Assembly (NCBI RefSeq): GCF_023283485.1
Contig: NZ_JAKILU010000002.1
Location: 186,001 to 250,000, forward strand
Direction of reading: 5' to 3'
Length of the DNA stretch: 64,000 nt
Source of the DNA: Shewanella glacialipiscicola
Lineage (GTDB): Bacteria > Pseudomonadota > Gammaproteobacteria > Enterobacterales > Shewanellaceae
Part shown: positions 29,210 to 37,195 of the stretch, in pieces
How positions within the stretch are numbered: the first letter of the stretch is position 1
How the letters are laid out: each line of letters opens with the position of its first letter
Translations under genes and position numbers: made by a program
The notes under the pieces: model-generated
Database searches by the model: none
Seen by the model: the letters and a program-made list of their open reading frames with translations, nothing else
Told to the model about the DNA's origin: nothing

Positions 29210-29425
29210 TTAATCACCATTACCATGTGAAATAACAAGGTAAGATTGATAATTCTCATCTCCACTTAACGTTTTTAGTGTCTCCATATTTCCGCTCATC
29301 ACAGCATTAATCTCTTCATCAGTTAAGCCATGGGCACGCATCACAACCTCTGGATTCTGTTTATAGTCTTCCATCAACTGTGCATCTTGGCCTAGCTGGG
29401 TAAAAAAATCCGATAATGTAAACAT
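29210..29425 (-). CDS. sonA: Split-borosin RiPP precursor, SonA-like
   Basis: A 71-residue peptide with an N-terminal helical leader (FTLSDFFTQLGQDAQLMEDY) forming a borosin-binding domain, a short linker (SGDENYQ) and the C-terminal core SYLVISHGNGD. In Shewanella oneidensis the corresponding SonA is alpha-N-methylated on backbone amides at Leu63 and Ile65, and in this protein Leu63 and Ile65 are present at exactly those positions. AAGGATA precedes the ATG. It follows the methyltransferase gene by 44 bases and its stop directly abuts the TTG start of the GGDEF gene. No protease or exporter gene is next to it, so the mature product and its role are unknown. The Nif11-like look of the leader is superficial. 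Confidence 0.88.
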   Translation of the reverse strand: MFTLSDFFTQLGQDAQLMEDYKQNPEVVMRAHGLTDEEINAVMSGNMETLKTLSGDENYQSYLVISHGNGD

Positions 29426-29469
29426 ATATTATCCTTACTATTAATCATGACTCTATATCACACTACAAT

Positions 29470-30261
29470 TTAGCCCAAACTTTCGGGGTCGATCCCTAAC
29501 TTAGCCAAAATAGCATAATTGTATTTCAGCTTTTTTGCTGGTGGAATAAGCAAAGTACTGATGGGGGTTAAATTGGCATAGGGTAAATCGGCTAAAGGTA
29601 ACCGCTCAATACGGGGTAATTGTATGGGTAAATTTGCAGCCTCATAGATAATGACTTCATGATCCCTCGGATACCATTGATTAAGTTGCTCAACTAAAAT
29701 CTGCAATCGCGCGCTTGTGGTATGAAACTCGGTCAGAGTATGTTCACCCGCTATGGCTATCTGCCATAGCAATAAATGGGTTGTTGGGTCTGGAGTATGA
29801 TTAAAGAACATAAATTGGCTGGCCTCAAAGCTTTGGTGTCCTGAATTACCGGGATCAATCCCTAAGTCGGCCCACAAACACGCCTCGGCTGATATTCCTG
29901 GCTCCATCTTTGCAGAAAATCCTTCCGCCCTTGCCCGTGCTATTGCTAAGTGAGAAACGCAAGCAAATACCCCAGGATGCCCATATAGCGCACAGACAGT
30001 TTTTTTACCCGCTCTCACAGCGTCAAGTATTACACAGACCATTTGCTCGTAGGTTTCTCTGCGATTTTTAACTTCACCATCTTGCGCATAATACTGCTGC
30101 AAATTAATGACATTTGGGTTAATTTGCTGGATCCATCGCTGTGAAAAACCATCAGGTAGAAGTGATAACACAATATCCGCGTGTTCAATATAACTGCGGC
30201 TCATCACACTTATCTGTCCTGCCAGCTGTAAACCTGTGCCAACGCAAACTAAAGAACCCAA
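29470..30261 (-). CDS. sonM: Borosin alpha-N-methyltransferase, SonM-like
   Basis: A 263-residue SAM-dependent methyltransferase of the tetrapyrrole-methylase fold. Markers are the N-terminal GSLVCVGTGLQLAGQ, the RRETYEQMV helix, VCALYGHPGVFACVSH with the SAM-binding loop, and MEPGISAEACLWADLGIDPG. It matches the stand-alone methyltransferases of split borosins, which methylate backbone amides of a separate precursor peptide. Cobalamin or siroheme methylases share the fold, but no such pathway genes are nearby and the adjacent SonA-like peptide decides the call. The start is a TTG at 30261 with GAGGAA upstream, while the first ATG (codon 20) would delete the SAM site. It heads the sonM-sonA-GGDEF unit. 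Confidence 0.9.
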   Translation of the reverse strand: MGSLVCVGTGLQLAGQISVMSRSYIEHADIVLSLLPDGFSQRWIQQINPNVINLQQYYAQDGEVKNRRETYEQMVCVILDAVRAGKKTVCALYGHPGVFACVSHLAIARARAEGFSAKMEPGISAEACLWADLGIDPGNSGHQSFEASQFMFFNHTPDPTTHLLLWQIAIAGEHTLTEFHTTSARLQILVEQLNQWYPRDHEVIIYEAANLPIQLPRIERLPLADLPYANLTPISTLLIPPAKKLKYNYAILAKLGIDPESLG

Positions 30262-30696
30262 AGTTACTATTCCTCATCCGGTACCTAAACTCGCCCACAT
30301 GCAACAACTAGTTCAAAAAAGGCAATAAATTACAACTTAAAAACATAACGTTAACTTTAATCTGATTTAAAGCGCATTACTACGCTTATCAGCCTGCGTA
30401 AGCCACTTTTTTGACAATACAGTCAATTATTTAGCTTTGACAAAAAAGCCATAAATAAAATTTATGGCTTAACTACAGGTAAAAACAATCATAATCATGG
30501 GTTAAGAGTCATTCTTAGTCATCTGCCTCAAAGACGACAGAGAATAAATATCCCACAAAAAGAGAACTAAAGCCGACATAACGGGTCGAAAACTCACACA
30601 ATTCTATCTATGATGGCAGCAAAGCCCAATTGCCCTTGTCATGAGGGGGAATGCTTGGGTATTATGGCCGCCAGATTTTCAGAAGTAGCGCATACA
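30262..30696. promoter_or_regulatory. Divergent region between sonM and bamE
   Basis: A 435-base region holding promoters for both directions and the minus-strand terminator at 30444-30470. An in-frame extension of bamE to 30610 (Cys-rich, no signal peptide) is not favoured. No other gene seen. Confidence 0.4.
30444..30470 (-). terminator. Minus-strand terminator upstream of sonM
   Basis: The 11-base stem AAGCCATAAAT/ATTTATGGCTT with an A-run on its left side reads as a good intrinsic terminator on the minus strand. No minus-strand gene lies upstream of it before the divergent bamE. It is either an attenuator in the leader of sonM, 186 bases upstream, or the end of a short antisense or small RNA. 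Confidence 0.6.
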
Positions 30697-31188
30697 ATGA
30701 TCAATAAAAAGCAAAGTCTTACCCTGCTGAGCGCTGTAGCGCTCTCTGTTTCGCTCAGTGCCTGTAGCGTGTTTGATTGGTTGATTTATAAGCCTGACAT
30801 TCCACAAGGTAACTACATGGAACCGCAACAAGTTGAAAAGTTGCGCATTGATATGACCAAGGAACAGGCCGAATACATCCTTGGGCGCCCTGTATTACGG
30901 GATAGTTTTGCTAACGATACTTGGTATTACGTGTATCACTATAAAAGCGGCCGTGATGCGAGTATTGTACACAAAGAGCTTATTTTGTACTTTACGGGTG
31001 ACAAACTTACTGCAGTGAAAGGCGATTATGAGCTGAGCAAAGAATTTAATACGCCACTAGAGCAAAGTAGCTTACCCACTGGTAACAAAACCGAGTTAGT
31101 ACCGCTTATCCCTGTACAGCGCCCTGATGAAAAACCATTAGTGAAAGAAAATGAAGCTGAAGCACAAGTTAAAAAACCAATAAAGTAG
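30697..31188 (+). CDS. bamE: Outer membrane assembly lipoprotein BamE (SmpA/OmlA)
   Basis: A 163-residue lipoprotein starting at 30697 (MINKKQSLTLLSAVALSVSLSAC), with the lipid Cys in LSAC. The BamE core is plain: YKPDIPQGNYMEPQQVEKLRIDMTKEQAEYILGRPVLRDSFANDTWYYVYHY in outline, residues 35-90, followed by the variable Lys/Glu/Pro-rich tail. BamE is a small subunit of the BAM complex that folds outer-membrane beta-barrel proteins. The neighbourhood (bamE, ratB, ratA, smpB, ssrA) matches the enterobacterial order. The C-terminal tail is about 50 residues longer than in E. coli. Confidence 0.95.
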   Translation: MINKKQSLTLLSAVALSVSLSACSVFDWLIYKPDIPQGNYMEPQQVEKLRIDMTKEQAEYILGRPVLRDSFANDTWYYVYHYKSGRDASIVHKELILYFTGDKLTAVKGDYELSKEFNTPLEQSSLPTGNKTELVPLIPVQRPDEKPLVKENEAEAQVKKPIK

Positions 31189-31290
31189 TATCCAAGGTTT
31201 TGCCAACAGCTAAATTGAACATGTCGTATAAAAGCACCTAACAGTACATGCTATTAAGCTAAGTTGGGTGTCTTGCAGCTACCATTTTTT

Positions 31291-31328
31291 ATAGTAAAGA
31301 ACTCTGCCATGGCAGGGGTCTTTACTAT
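31291..31328. terminator. Bidirectional terminator
   Basis: A long inverted repeat, ATAGTAAAGA-CTCTGCC with its complement, lies between the convergent bamE (+) and ratB (-) genes. Confidence 0.85.
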
Positions 31329-31407
31329 TAGCTAGCGCAATAAATCAAAGCACTAACGTTAACCACATTAATACACTGCGTTGCTTTCTACGCCATAACG
31401 CCAATAT

Positions 31408-31740
31408 TTATGCTCGTCCACCCGTCACTTTATTTGCCCGGCCTTCATCCTTCGCTTTATCTGCCCGACGACGACGTACATCTTTAGGATCGGCAATCAG
31501 AGGACGATAAATCTCAACTCTTTGCCCCGGTAAAATCACTTGATCATGTTTAACCACATTACTAAACACACCTAGCTTGACGGTATCCAAATCAATCTCA
31601 GGGAAAAAGCTCACAATATTACTTAAACGCACCACCTCTATTGCTGAGGTACCGGGAGTGACATGCACAGGAATCACTTTTTGCTGTGTGGGCAATGCAT
31701 AAACAACATCGACCACAAACTTATCTGTTTCATTTGTCAT
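31408..31740 (-). CDS. ratB: RnfH/RatB family ubiquitin-like protein
   Basis: A 110-residue protein of the RnfH family (E. coli YfjF, also called RatB). It has a beta-grasp fold pattern: FVVDVVYALPTQQKVIPVHVTPGTSAIEVVRLS at the N-terminus, VKLGVFSNVVKHDQVILPGQRVEIYRPLIADPKDVRRRRA after it, then a basic tail. Its ATG overlaps the ratA stop by 11 bases, so the two are coupled. Function is poorly established in any organism. It is named by position next to ratA and smpB. Confidence 0.92.
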   Translation of the reverse strand: MTNETDKFVVDVVYALPTQQKVIPVHVTPGTSAIEVVRLSNIVSFFPEIDLDTVKLGVFSNVVKHDQVILPGQRVEIYRPLIADPKDVRRRRADKAKDEGRANKVTGGRA

Positions 31741-32167
31741 TATAAATCACCTTAGCTCGACTCGTAAAAGCCGTTACCATTGACATCATAAGATCATTAA
31801 ACACTCTGCCAAAAGCCATATCTGCTAACGAATTTGAAAACTCAAAACTCAACTCAAACTCTACTTTACAGGCATCTTCAGTCAGCTCGGTAAAACGCCA
31901 CTGCCCCAATAAATGCTTAAAGGGTCCATTTTCTAACGTTAAATCGATACGCTTACCGGGAATGACCTGATTACGGGTTGTAAATGTCTTACGGATCCCT
32001 GCTTTGCTCACATCCACAGATGCCAGCATAGTCTGACCATCAAACTCAAGAACCTTCCCCCCTACGCACCCGGGTAAAAAGTCTTTATATGATTCAACAT
32101 CGTTAACTAAGTTATACATTTGCATCGCACTAAAACGGACTAACACACTTCGAGAAATTTGCGGCAT
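31730..32167 (-). CDS. ratA: RatA/Coq10-like START domain protein
   Basis: A 145-residue single-domain START/polyketide-cyclase-like protein (E. coli YfjG/RatA, Coq10 family). Diagnostic segments are MPQISRSVLVRFSAMQMYNLVNDVESYKDFLPGC, GPFKHLLGQWRFTEL and FELSFEFSNSLADMAFGRVFNDLMMSMV. E. coli RatA has been described both as a ribosome association toxin and as a Coq10-like quinone-binding protein. The sequence alone does not choose. It is the first gene of ratA-ratB, transcribed divergently from smpB. Confidence 0.93.
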   Translation of the reverse strand: MPQISRSVLVRFSAMQMYNLVNDVESYKDFLPGCVGGKVLEFDGQTMLASVDVSKAGIRKTFTTRNQVIPGKRIDLTLENGPFKHLLGQWRFTELTEDACKVEFELSFEFSNSLADMAFGRVFNDLMMSMVTAFTSRAKVIYNDK

Positions 32168-32449
32168 AGGACCTAGTACTCTTTACGAACGTATTCACGC
32201 AACCTCAACAAACTCAAAATGCACTAAAAAAATCATATGCATAAAGAATATTTTAAGGAAACAATCGAAATTTTTTCAGATTTTATCACGATACACAAAA
32301 AACGCACCCCTTGCACGGCGCCGCGCGGTTAACTCAATAACGATATCGCGTTTAAAAAAGCAGCAATAACACCACAGGGGCTTGAAATTGACTAAATAAA
32401 CCCTTATATCAATATCAAATTGATTCACCGTGCGTATAATGGCGACACT

Positions 32450-32941
32450 ATGGTAAAGAAAAAATCAAGCAAAGCAGCGCCTGCGGCTATCGCACGTAAT
32501 AAGCGCGCAACCTTCGAATACCGTTTCGAAGAAAAAATGGAAGCTGGACTATCTCTTATGGGATGGGAAGTTAAATCTATTCGTATGGGTAAGGTAAACC
32601 TGTCCGACTGCTACGTATTTTTGAAAAATGGTGAAGCCTTCATGCATGGCTGTACCATTATTCCATTGAATACAGCATCGACACATGTAATCTGCGACCC
32701 TTTACGTCTGAAGAAACTACTACTCAACCGTAAAGAGCTCGATAAACTAGCAGGCTTAGTTGAACGTCAAGGCTACTCCATCATTCCTATCTCAATGTAC
32801 TGGCGTAAAGGTGCATGGGTGAAAGTGGAAATTGGCCTTGGTAAAGGTAAAAAAGATCACGATAAGCGCGAAGATACTAAAGCGCGTGAATGGGAAGTAG
32901 AAAAAGCCCGCGTGATGAAAAAAGAGAAAACGCACGGATAA
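32450..32941 (+). CDS. smpB: SsrA-binding protein SmpB
   Basis: A 163-residue Smp[41 protein letters not shown] at the N-terminus, [11 protein letters not shown], and the C-terminal helix [26 protein letters not shown] needed to decode stalled ribosomes. It carries tmRNA to stalled ribosomes, and the tmRNA gene follows 71 bases later on the same strand. A TATAAT at about 32435-32440 lies only about ten bases before the ATG at 32450, which would give an almost leaderless transcript. Confidence 0.97.
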   Translation: MVKKKSSKAAPAAIARNKRATFEYRFEEKMEAGLSLMGWEVKSIRMGKVNLSDCYVFLKNGEAFMHGCTIIPLNTASTHVICDPLRLKKLLLNRKELDKLAGLVERQGYSIIPISMYWRKGAWVKVEIGLGKGKKDHDKREDTKAREWEVEKARVMKKEKTHG

Positions 32942-33012
32942 TGAACAAACGATTGAACTTGAAGTAAATGATGCTAGGTGATCATTAGGCTACGGGTTAC
33001 AATCAACGTCTT

Positions 33013-33368
33013 GGGGGCGATTCTGGATTCGACAGGATTCACGAAACCCTGGGAGCATGCCGAGGGGCGGTTGGCCTCGTAAAAAGCCGCACCGTTATAG
33101 TTGCAAACGACTCTAACTACTCTCTAGCAGCTTAGGCTAGCTAGCCATCTGACACAGGTCTCTCAAATGGGCAGTGTATACAGATGGTCATATTACATTT
33201 GATAGCGAGGGAACTCTGTCCGGGGGTGAACCGCGAAATAGTACCGGACTCACCCAATGAAATCCTGTCTTTCGGAGTTTATTCGGGTTAACTAAAAGAA
33301 AGACTAAGCATGTAGCGCCTTGGATGTAGGTGTTCTGGACGCGGGTTCAAGTCCCGCCGCCTCCACCA
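33013..33368 (+). ncRNA. ssrA: tmRNA (SsrA)
   Basis: A complete 356-base one-piece tmRNA. The 5' GGGGGCG pairs with the 3' CGCCTCC of the acceptor stem, followed by ACCA. GATTCTGGATTCGACAGG matches the conserved 5' domain and GGTTCAAGTCCCGCC the T arm. The tag reading frame runs from GCA at 33103 to TAG at 33135 and encodes ANDSNYSLAA. It rescues ribosomes stalled on broken mRNAs together with the adjacent smpB product. Confidence 0.98.
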
Positions 33369-33380
33369 AATGAAGTAACT

Positions 33381-33405
33381 AAGACGTCTCCGGACGTCTT
33401 TTTTA
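33381..33405 (+). terminator. Terminator of ssrA
   Basis: The stem AAGACGTC/GACGTCTT with a TCCG loop and six T residues lies 12 bases after the tmRNA CCA end. Confidence 0.95.
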
Positions 33406-33867
33406 TTACCTCAACAAAGCAAAATCAATAACTTACAGTGCATCAACGTCTTATGACGTCCTATAATTTCTTTGATTTTTGGGTGTAGCGCGTCGCGCGG
33501 TTTGAGATTTGCGCTCACCTAGTTTGAGATTTAATTCTCAGAATTAAAGCGGCGCTGGTTCGGATGATTTGAGAATTTGTATAGCCGACAAACGGATTAG
33601 TCAAAAGTTAAGAAACGTATTAGCGCAGATTGGCTGTAATTTACTTGACGGTAATTTACATGATCGCATTGTGCCTAGCCGTAATGCGGTCAGCAGCACG
33701 CCGATATTTTATGCGCTAAGGGTCTAAGCGCATAATTCAATTTTTTTGCAAAAAGAAATAACCTATCAGCAGATAATATTAGCGACAGAATGTTGCAAAA
33801 TACATAACACTCTATTCAACTATTTTCAGATATAACGGCTTTCAGACTACCCTACTCGTCTGAAAGA
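33406..33867. other. Gene-poor region after ssrA
   Basis: A 460-base gap. A 59-codon plus-strand reading (33548-33727) has ordinary amino-acid composition but no ATG, so it may be a remnant or chance. No integrase gene or copy of the ssrA 3' end is seen, so no island is supported. Confidence 0.4.
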
Positions 33868-34092
33868 TTATCCTATATTAGGCTGAGCAAAAACTCGTTC
33901 GCCTAATGAGTTCAATATCTTACATTCACCTTCAAGTACAGCGATAATTGATTTTCCCTTACGGAAACTTGCAGGTATCATCACGCGCCCTGACTCACTG
34001 AATAATAATCCATCGAGTACAGCATTATGCATAATGAGCCCTACTGGCGCGTCATAATATAAAATAGTCACAGTAGCTTGATTTGCTTGCAT
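33868..34092 (-). CDS. Small conserved protein, TIGR02922/DUF2375-like
   Basis: A 74-residue soluble protein: MQANQATVTILYYDAPVGLIMHN, then VMIPASFRKGKSIIAVLEGECKILNSLGERV. The pattern of short beta-strands and the length recall the TIGR02922 (DUF2375) family of Shewanella and Colwellia relatives, an assignment from memory. No signal peptide or membrane segment is seen. It stands alone in an AT-rich, gene-poor stretch. Its function is unknown. Confidence 0.6.
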   Translation of the reverse strand: MQANQATVTILYYDAPVGLIMHNAVLDGLLFSESGRVMIPASFRKGKSIIAVLEGECKILNSLGERVFAQPNIG

Positions 34093-34914
34093 TACTTTTA
34101 ACTCACATTAGCAGCATCAGCTGCGTTATATTTACCTAGCAAGAGCGTTGCTGTCCCTGTGGTCAATATATCCCCAAAGACACAATCAAAAAACAAGAAT
34201 ATTACCCCGTCTTTTAACGCACATTTTTCATACAACATGGCATCGTGCTGCATATTTTGGTTATTTAAACACTTTAACAAAAAGATACCAATACATTTCA
34301 CAGATGATAACTGTGGGTTGCAATGAATGATGGATGTAAAATGGATTTAAAGAGTTGTATGGATGTAAAGCCAATATTTTAGGCTTAGATTATTCATCAT
34401 TTATTTCACTTTAAATCCCGCTCTAAAACAGCCTCAATGTTTTCCATTAAAAAATGAGGCCAGAAAAATCATGCATAACTCACCCGTATCACGTATTAGG
34501 TATGCAGTAATACAGGTTCAATATGACCGCCATAACGGCCCCCCTATGGGAACATTAAAAAGCTAAATTTTTAACATAATGCACTACAACTGAGTCATAA
34601 CAGGCTCTGCCATGTTATTTAGAATAAAACATCATTAATTTTTTTTAGGTTATTTAGCTGAATAGAATAGATAATTTATATGCTCCCATAAAATCGATTC
34701 AAACTTGCATCAACAGTATCACAGACATATGACATTAAACATTTACCGCTATGCCGCATCAATCGTTACCCAAATATGATTTTTAAATAATGCTAACCTC
34801 ATGCTGAAATGCGTGCCACGTCGCTTTCTGCGTAACAAATCCCGGAGGAACGGCTGCACATATGCCGAGAAAACTGCTAATATCGGCGCAATTTTTTGAG
34901 CTAACGAGATCAAG
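34093..34914. other. AT-rich gene-poor region upstream of the YebC-like gene
   Basis: An 820-base stretch. A 67-codon minus reading (34098-34301), just upstream of the small conserved gene, is probably spurious. Nothing else is recognised beyond the promoter of the next gene. Confidence 0.4.
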
Positions 34915-35637
34915 ATGGGCAGAGCATATCAAAACAAGAAAGAATCCATGGCGAAAACAGCAGGTCAAAAAACCCGCATTTACTCACGCTACGGTAAAGA
35001 GATATACGTCGTTGCTAAACAAGGCGGCGTTGAACCCGATGGAAACTTATCACTACGCCGTTTGATTGAGCGCGCAAAGAAAGATCAAGTCCCAGCGCAC
35101 GTTATTGAGCGCGCAATTGAAAAAGCCAAAGGTAGCGGCGGTGAGGATTACGATACTGCCCGTTACGAAGGTTTTGGTCCTGGTAACTGCATGGTTATCG
35201 TTGACTGCTTAACGGATAACGTCAAACGTACTTTCACCGAAGTGCGCCAAGCTTTTGTTAAAAACGATGCCAAACTTGGTAGTCCAGGTACAGTCGGTCA
35301 CATGTTTGACCATCAAGCTGTATTTGTATTTGCTGGCGACGATGAAGATGCCATTTTAGAGTTACTTATGATGGCCGATGTTGATGTAAGCGATGTTGAG
35401 CTTGAAGATGGCTTAATCACAGTATATGCACCGCACACTGAGTACTTTAAAGTTAAAACGGCACTCACTGATGCTATGCCAGACATAAACTTTGAATTCG
35501 ACAACATCACCTTCGTACCGCAAGACATGGTAAAAGTTGAGGGTGAAGATGTGGCCATGTTTGAAAAATTTGTGGCTGCATTAGAAGATTGTGATGATGT
35601 ACAAAACGTTTATCACAATGCTGAAATCGACGAGTAA
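34915..35637 (+). CDS. YebC/PmpR family regulator (YeeN-like branch)
   Basis: A 240-residue YebC/PmpR family protein. The N-terminus [38 protein letters not shown] is closer to E. coli YeeN than to YebC (which has the AGHSKWANI start). It is followed by [44 protein letters not shown] and [17 protein letters not shown]. Family members were annotated as DNA-binding regulators, and more recent work links some to translation of difficult stretches such as polyproline on the ribosome. The gene is monocistronic and ends in a strong terminator. Which role applies is open. Confidence 0.92.
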   Translation: MGRAYQNKKESMAKTAGQKTRIYSRYGKEIYVVAKQGGVEPDGNLSLRRLIERAKKDQVPAHVIERAIEKAKGSGGEDYDTARYEGFGPGNCMVIVDCLTDNVKRTFTEVRQAFVKNDAKLGSPGTVGHMFDHQAVFVFAGDDEDAILELLMMADVDVSDVELEDGLITVYAPHTEYFKVKTALTDAMPDINFEFDNITFVPQDMVKVEGEDVAMFEKFVAALEDCDDVQNVYHNAEIDE

Positions 35638-35676
35638 TATCACCTAAGGTGGTACCTATTTAAACGTAGGTTTTGA

Positions 35677-35711
35677 TCAATGCCGTTCACTTAAGGTGGA
35701 CGGCATTTTTA
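35677..35711 (+). terminator. Terminator of the YebC-like gene
   Basis: The stem AATGCCGTTCAC/GTGGACGGCATT followed by TTTTATT lies 42 bases past the stop. Confidence 0.9.
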
Positions 35712-35823
35712 TTGATGCGATAGCGAGGGCTATAGCGCAATGATTTACATAATGTGCGCATTAACTGACGGAAAAAATAATGTTTGAATTTATTCATTAC
35801 TGAAAACCTCAGTCATCCAAAAA

Positions 35824-35849
35824 CAAAAAGGGCCTGTTAGGCCCTTTTT
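35824..35849 (-). terminator. Terminator of hpf
   Basis: The stem AAAAAGGGCC/GGCCCTTTTT with a five-base loop, 35 bases past the hpf stop, has T-runs on both strands. Confidence 0.9.
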
Positions 35850-35882
35850 GTGCTCATTTAGGTAATGAGTGACAGCTAAAGT

Positions 35883-36239
35883 TTAACGTAGATCCATTTC
35901 TTGAATGATTTCGTGGGCAATAGCAGGTGTAGTACAACTCGGCTTTTCGTGTAAATCGGCTTTTAGCAGCCCTTTACGGTGCTTAAGTGCTGCATCAAGT
36001 TTTTTCGCTGCTGCAGCAATTGCAGGATACATCACTTCATCGCTACCCGAAGCTGCAACACGGGCACCTTCATAATTGGTACGAATTTCAACCTGATACT
36101 CGCCATGTTCCTTCGAGATAATAATATCAAGTGCGACCAAAGAGGGAAAATGAGTGGCGATTTTGGCAAATTTATCGTTAACATCTTCTCTAACAGAATC
36201 AGTAACATCAACGTGGTGACCAGAAATATTTATTTTCAT
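35883..36239 (-). CDS. hpf: Ribosome hibernation promoting factor Hpf
   Basis: A 118-residue HPF/RaiA family protein: MKINISGHHVDVTDSVREDVNDKFAKIATHFPSLVALDIIISKE, then EYQVEIRTNYEGARVAASGSDEVMYPAIAAAAKKLDAALKHRKG. It has the beta-alpha-beta-beta-beta-alpha pattern with the basic second helix that docks in the 30S decoding region. It is the short gammaproteobacterial form. A second paralogue (raiA) lies at 51976-52341. The C-terminal extension (about 20 residues past the core) is unlike the minimal 95-residue E. coli Hpf. This is a single-gene unit. Confidence 0.9.
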   Translation of the reverse strand: MKINISGHHVDVTDSVREDVNDKFAKIATHFPSLVALDIIISKEHGEYQVEIRTNYEGARVAASGSDEVMYPAIAAAAKKLDAALKHRKGLLKADLHEKPSCTTPAIAHEIIQEMDLR

Positions 36240-36411
36240 AGGTTGTCCCTTTTAGTGTTATCACTTTTATTTTGCTTCACTATTAGAGCTTGGGGCATGC
36301 AGGATAAAACACAAGGGTTATTCATAAATATTTAGCCCAACACCGACATTAGCATCTCCTAAATGTGATTAGCATCAAAAAAACTGGCAATTACCGCAGA
36401 GATAACAACAC

Positions 36412-36442
36412 AATTAAACGTTTAATTTTTAAGCGTTTAATT
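36412..36442. promoter_or_regulatory. Palindrome pair upstream of hpf
   Basis: A perfect 16-base palindrome AATTAAACGTTTAATT (36412-36427) is followed 15 bases later by a second AAGCGTTTAATT copy. The site lies 170 bases upstream of hpf and 200 bases upstream of the iron operon Fur box. It looks like a double operator, with an unknown regulator. Confidence 0.4.
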
Positions 36443-36625
36443 ATATTTAAGCGCATCAGTACAAAATTTATATGACATAAAATAAGTGCGCTTAATATTT
36501 ACCTTACCCGCTTTGTAGCCAAAGCTGTTGAGCAAAATTATACATTTCGCTTTAATATTTCCTTCCAAGACTTGCCTTATTTTATTCGTTTTTGAGCGAA
36601 TCAGCCCAATATCACATCAGAATCT

Positions 36626-36646
36626 AAATGATATCGTTTATCATTT
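36626..36646. promoter_or_regulatory. Probable Fur box
   Basis: An inverted repeat with eight-base perfect arms, AAATGATA and TATCATTT, around TCGTT. It agrees at 11 of 14 fixed positions with the 7-1-7 Fur model. It sits 165 bases upstream of the DUF3649 gene and should give iron repression of the three-gene operon. Confidence 0.65.
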
Positions 36647-36810
36647 GAATTAACTGCGTTATACTTCTTGCGGTTTGTTATCTCCTGTTTAAAGCAATAC
36701 ATTCGATCTTAAGCTGAGTTTTATACCCTTAAGCAAAAAGCTCAAACAGAATGAACAACAACGGGTTGCAGTAGCAGCTCAATATTGGCTCGAAATGAGA
36801 AGTAGTAATT

Positions 36811-37194
36811 ATGTCTAACACACCTGCGTTTGAAACCTCAACGCAACCATCTGCAGTGCAAATGCGCTCTTTCTCACTGATTTCACGGGGGATTATGCAA
36901 ATGGCGCAATGGTTTAAGCAAGAGCAATCACTGTTTGCCTTTAACGTATTTGCCCGTGTTAGTGCTGCCTTATTGACGGGTTATATTGCGGCAGCGACCT
37001 TGGCTTGCCTATTAACTGTCGTGTTACCTATGCCGAGATTAGAAAGTACGTTAACAGCCAATATGTTGTCATTTCTCTTTTATGCGGTTGCCATTATTTA
37101 TGCCTTTTGTGTGCGTAAGACTTGGCATGCATGGCGAGATTTAAGTCTCGTCAGTTTATTCTTTTTGGGCTTGCTTAAAATATGTGGACAATAA
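36811..37194 (+). CDS. DUF3649 inner-membrane protein
   Basis: A 127-residue membrane protein with two to three hydrophobic helices (about residues 50-75, 82-105 and 110-125) and a soluble N-terminus. The ARVSAALLTGYIAA and FYAVAIIYAFCVRKTWHAWRDL segments and the neighbours support DUF3649. In many gammaproteobacteria it is the first gene of an iron-linked operon with a PepSY-TM protein and DUF3325, as here. The next gene starts two bases after its stop (or overlaps it, with the GTG at 37184). Likely role: accessory to reduction or uptake of ferric siderophore iron, by context only. Confidence 0.8.
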   Translation: MSNTPAFETSTQPSAVQMRSFSLISRGIMQMAQWFKQEQSLFAFNVFARVSAALLTGYIAAATLACLLTVVLPMPRLESTLTANMLSFLFYAVAIIYAFCVRKTWHAWRDLSLVSLFFLGLLKICGQ

Positions 37195-37195
37195 G

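Noticed and set aside
29210..29425. Nif11-type nitrile-hydratase-like leader peptide
   Set aside because: Length and leader helix are similar, but there is no Gly-Gly cleavage site or lanthipeptide-type enzyme; the borosin reading explains both genes.
29470..30261. Cobalamin or siroheme methyltransferase
   Set aside because: The fold fits, but no tetrapyrrole pathway gene is near and the partner SonA-like peptide with the exact Leu63/Ile65 core favours a borosin methyltransferase.
34098..34301. A 67-codon minus-strand ORF next to the TIGR02922-like gene
   Set aside because: No recognisable pattern and no ribosome site; the adjacent small gene explains the region better.
33013..34914. Genomic island inserted at the ssrA 3' end
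   Set aside because: No integrase gene and no duplicated ssrA 3' segment were found, and the gene order resumes with ordinary core genes.
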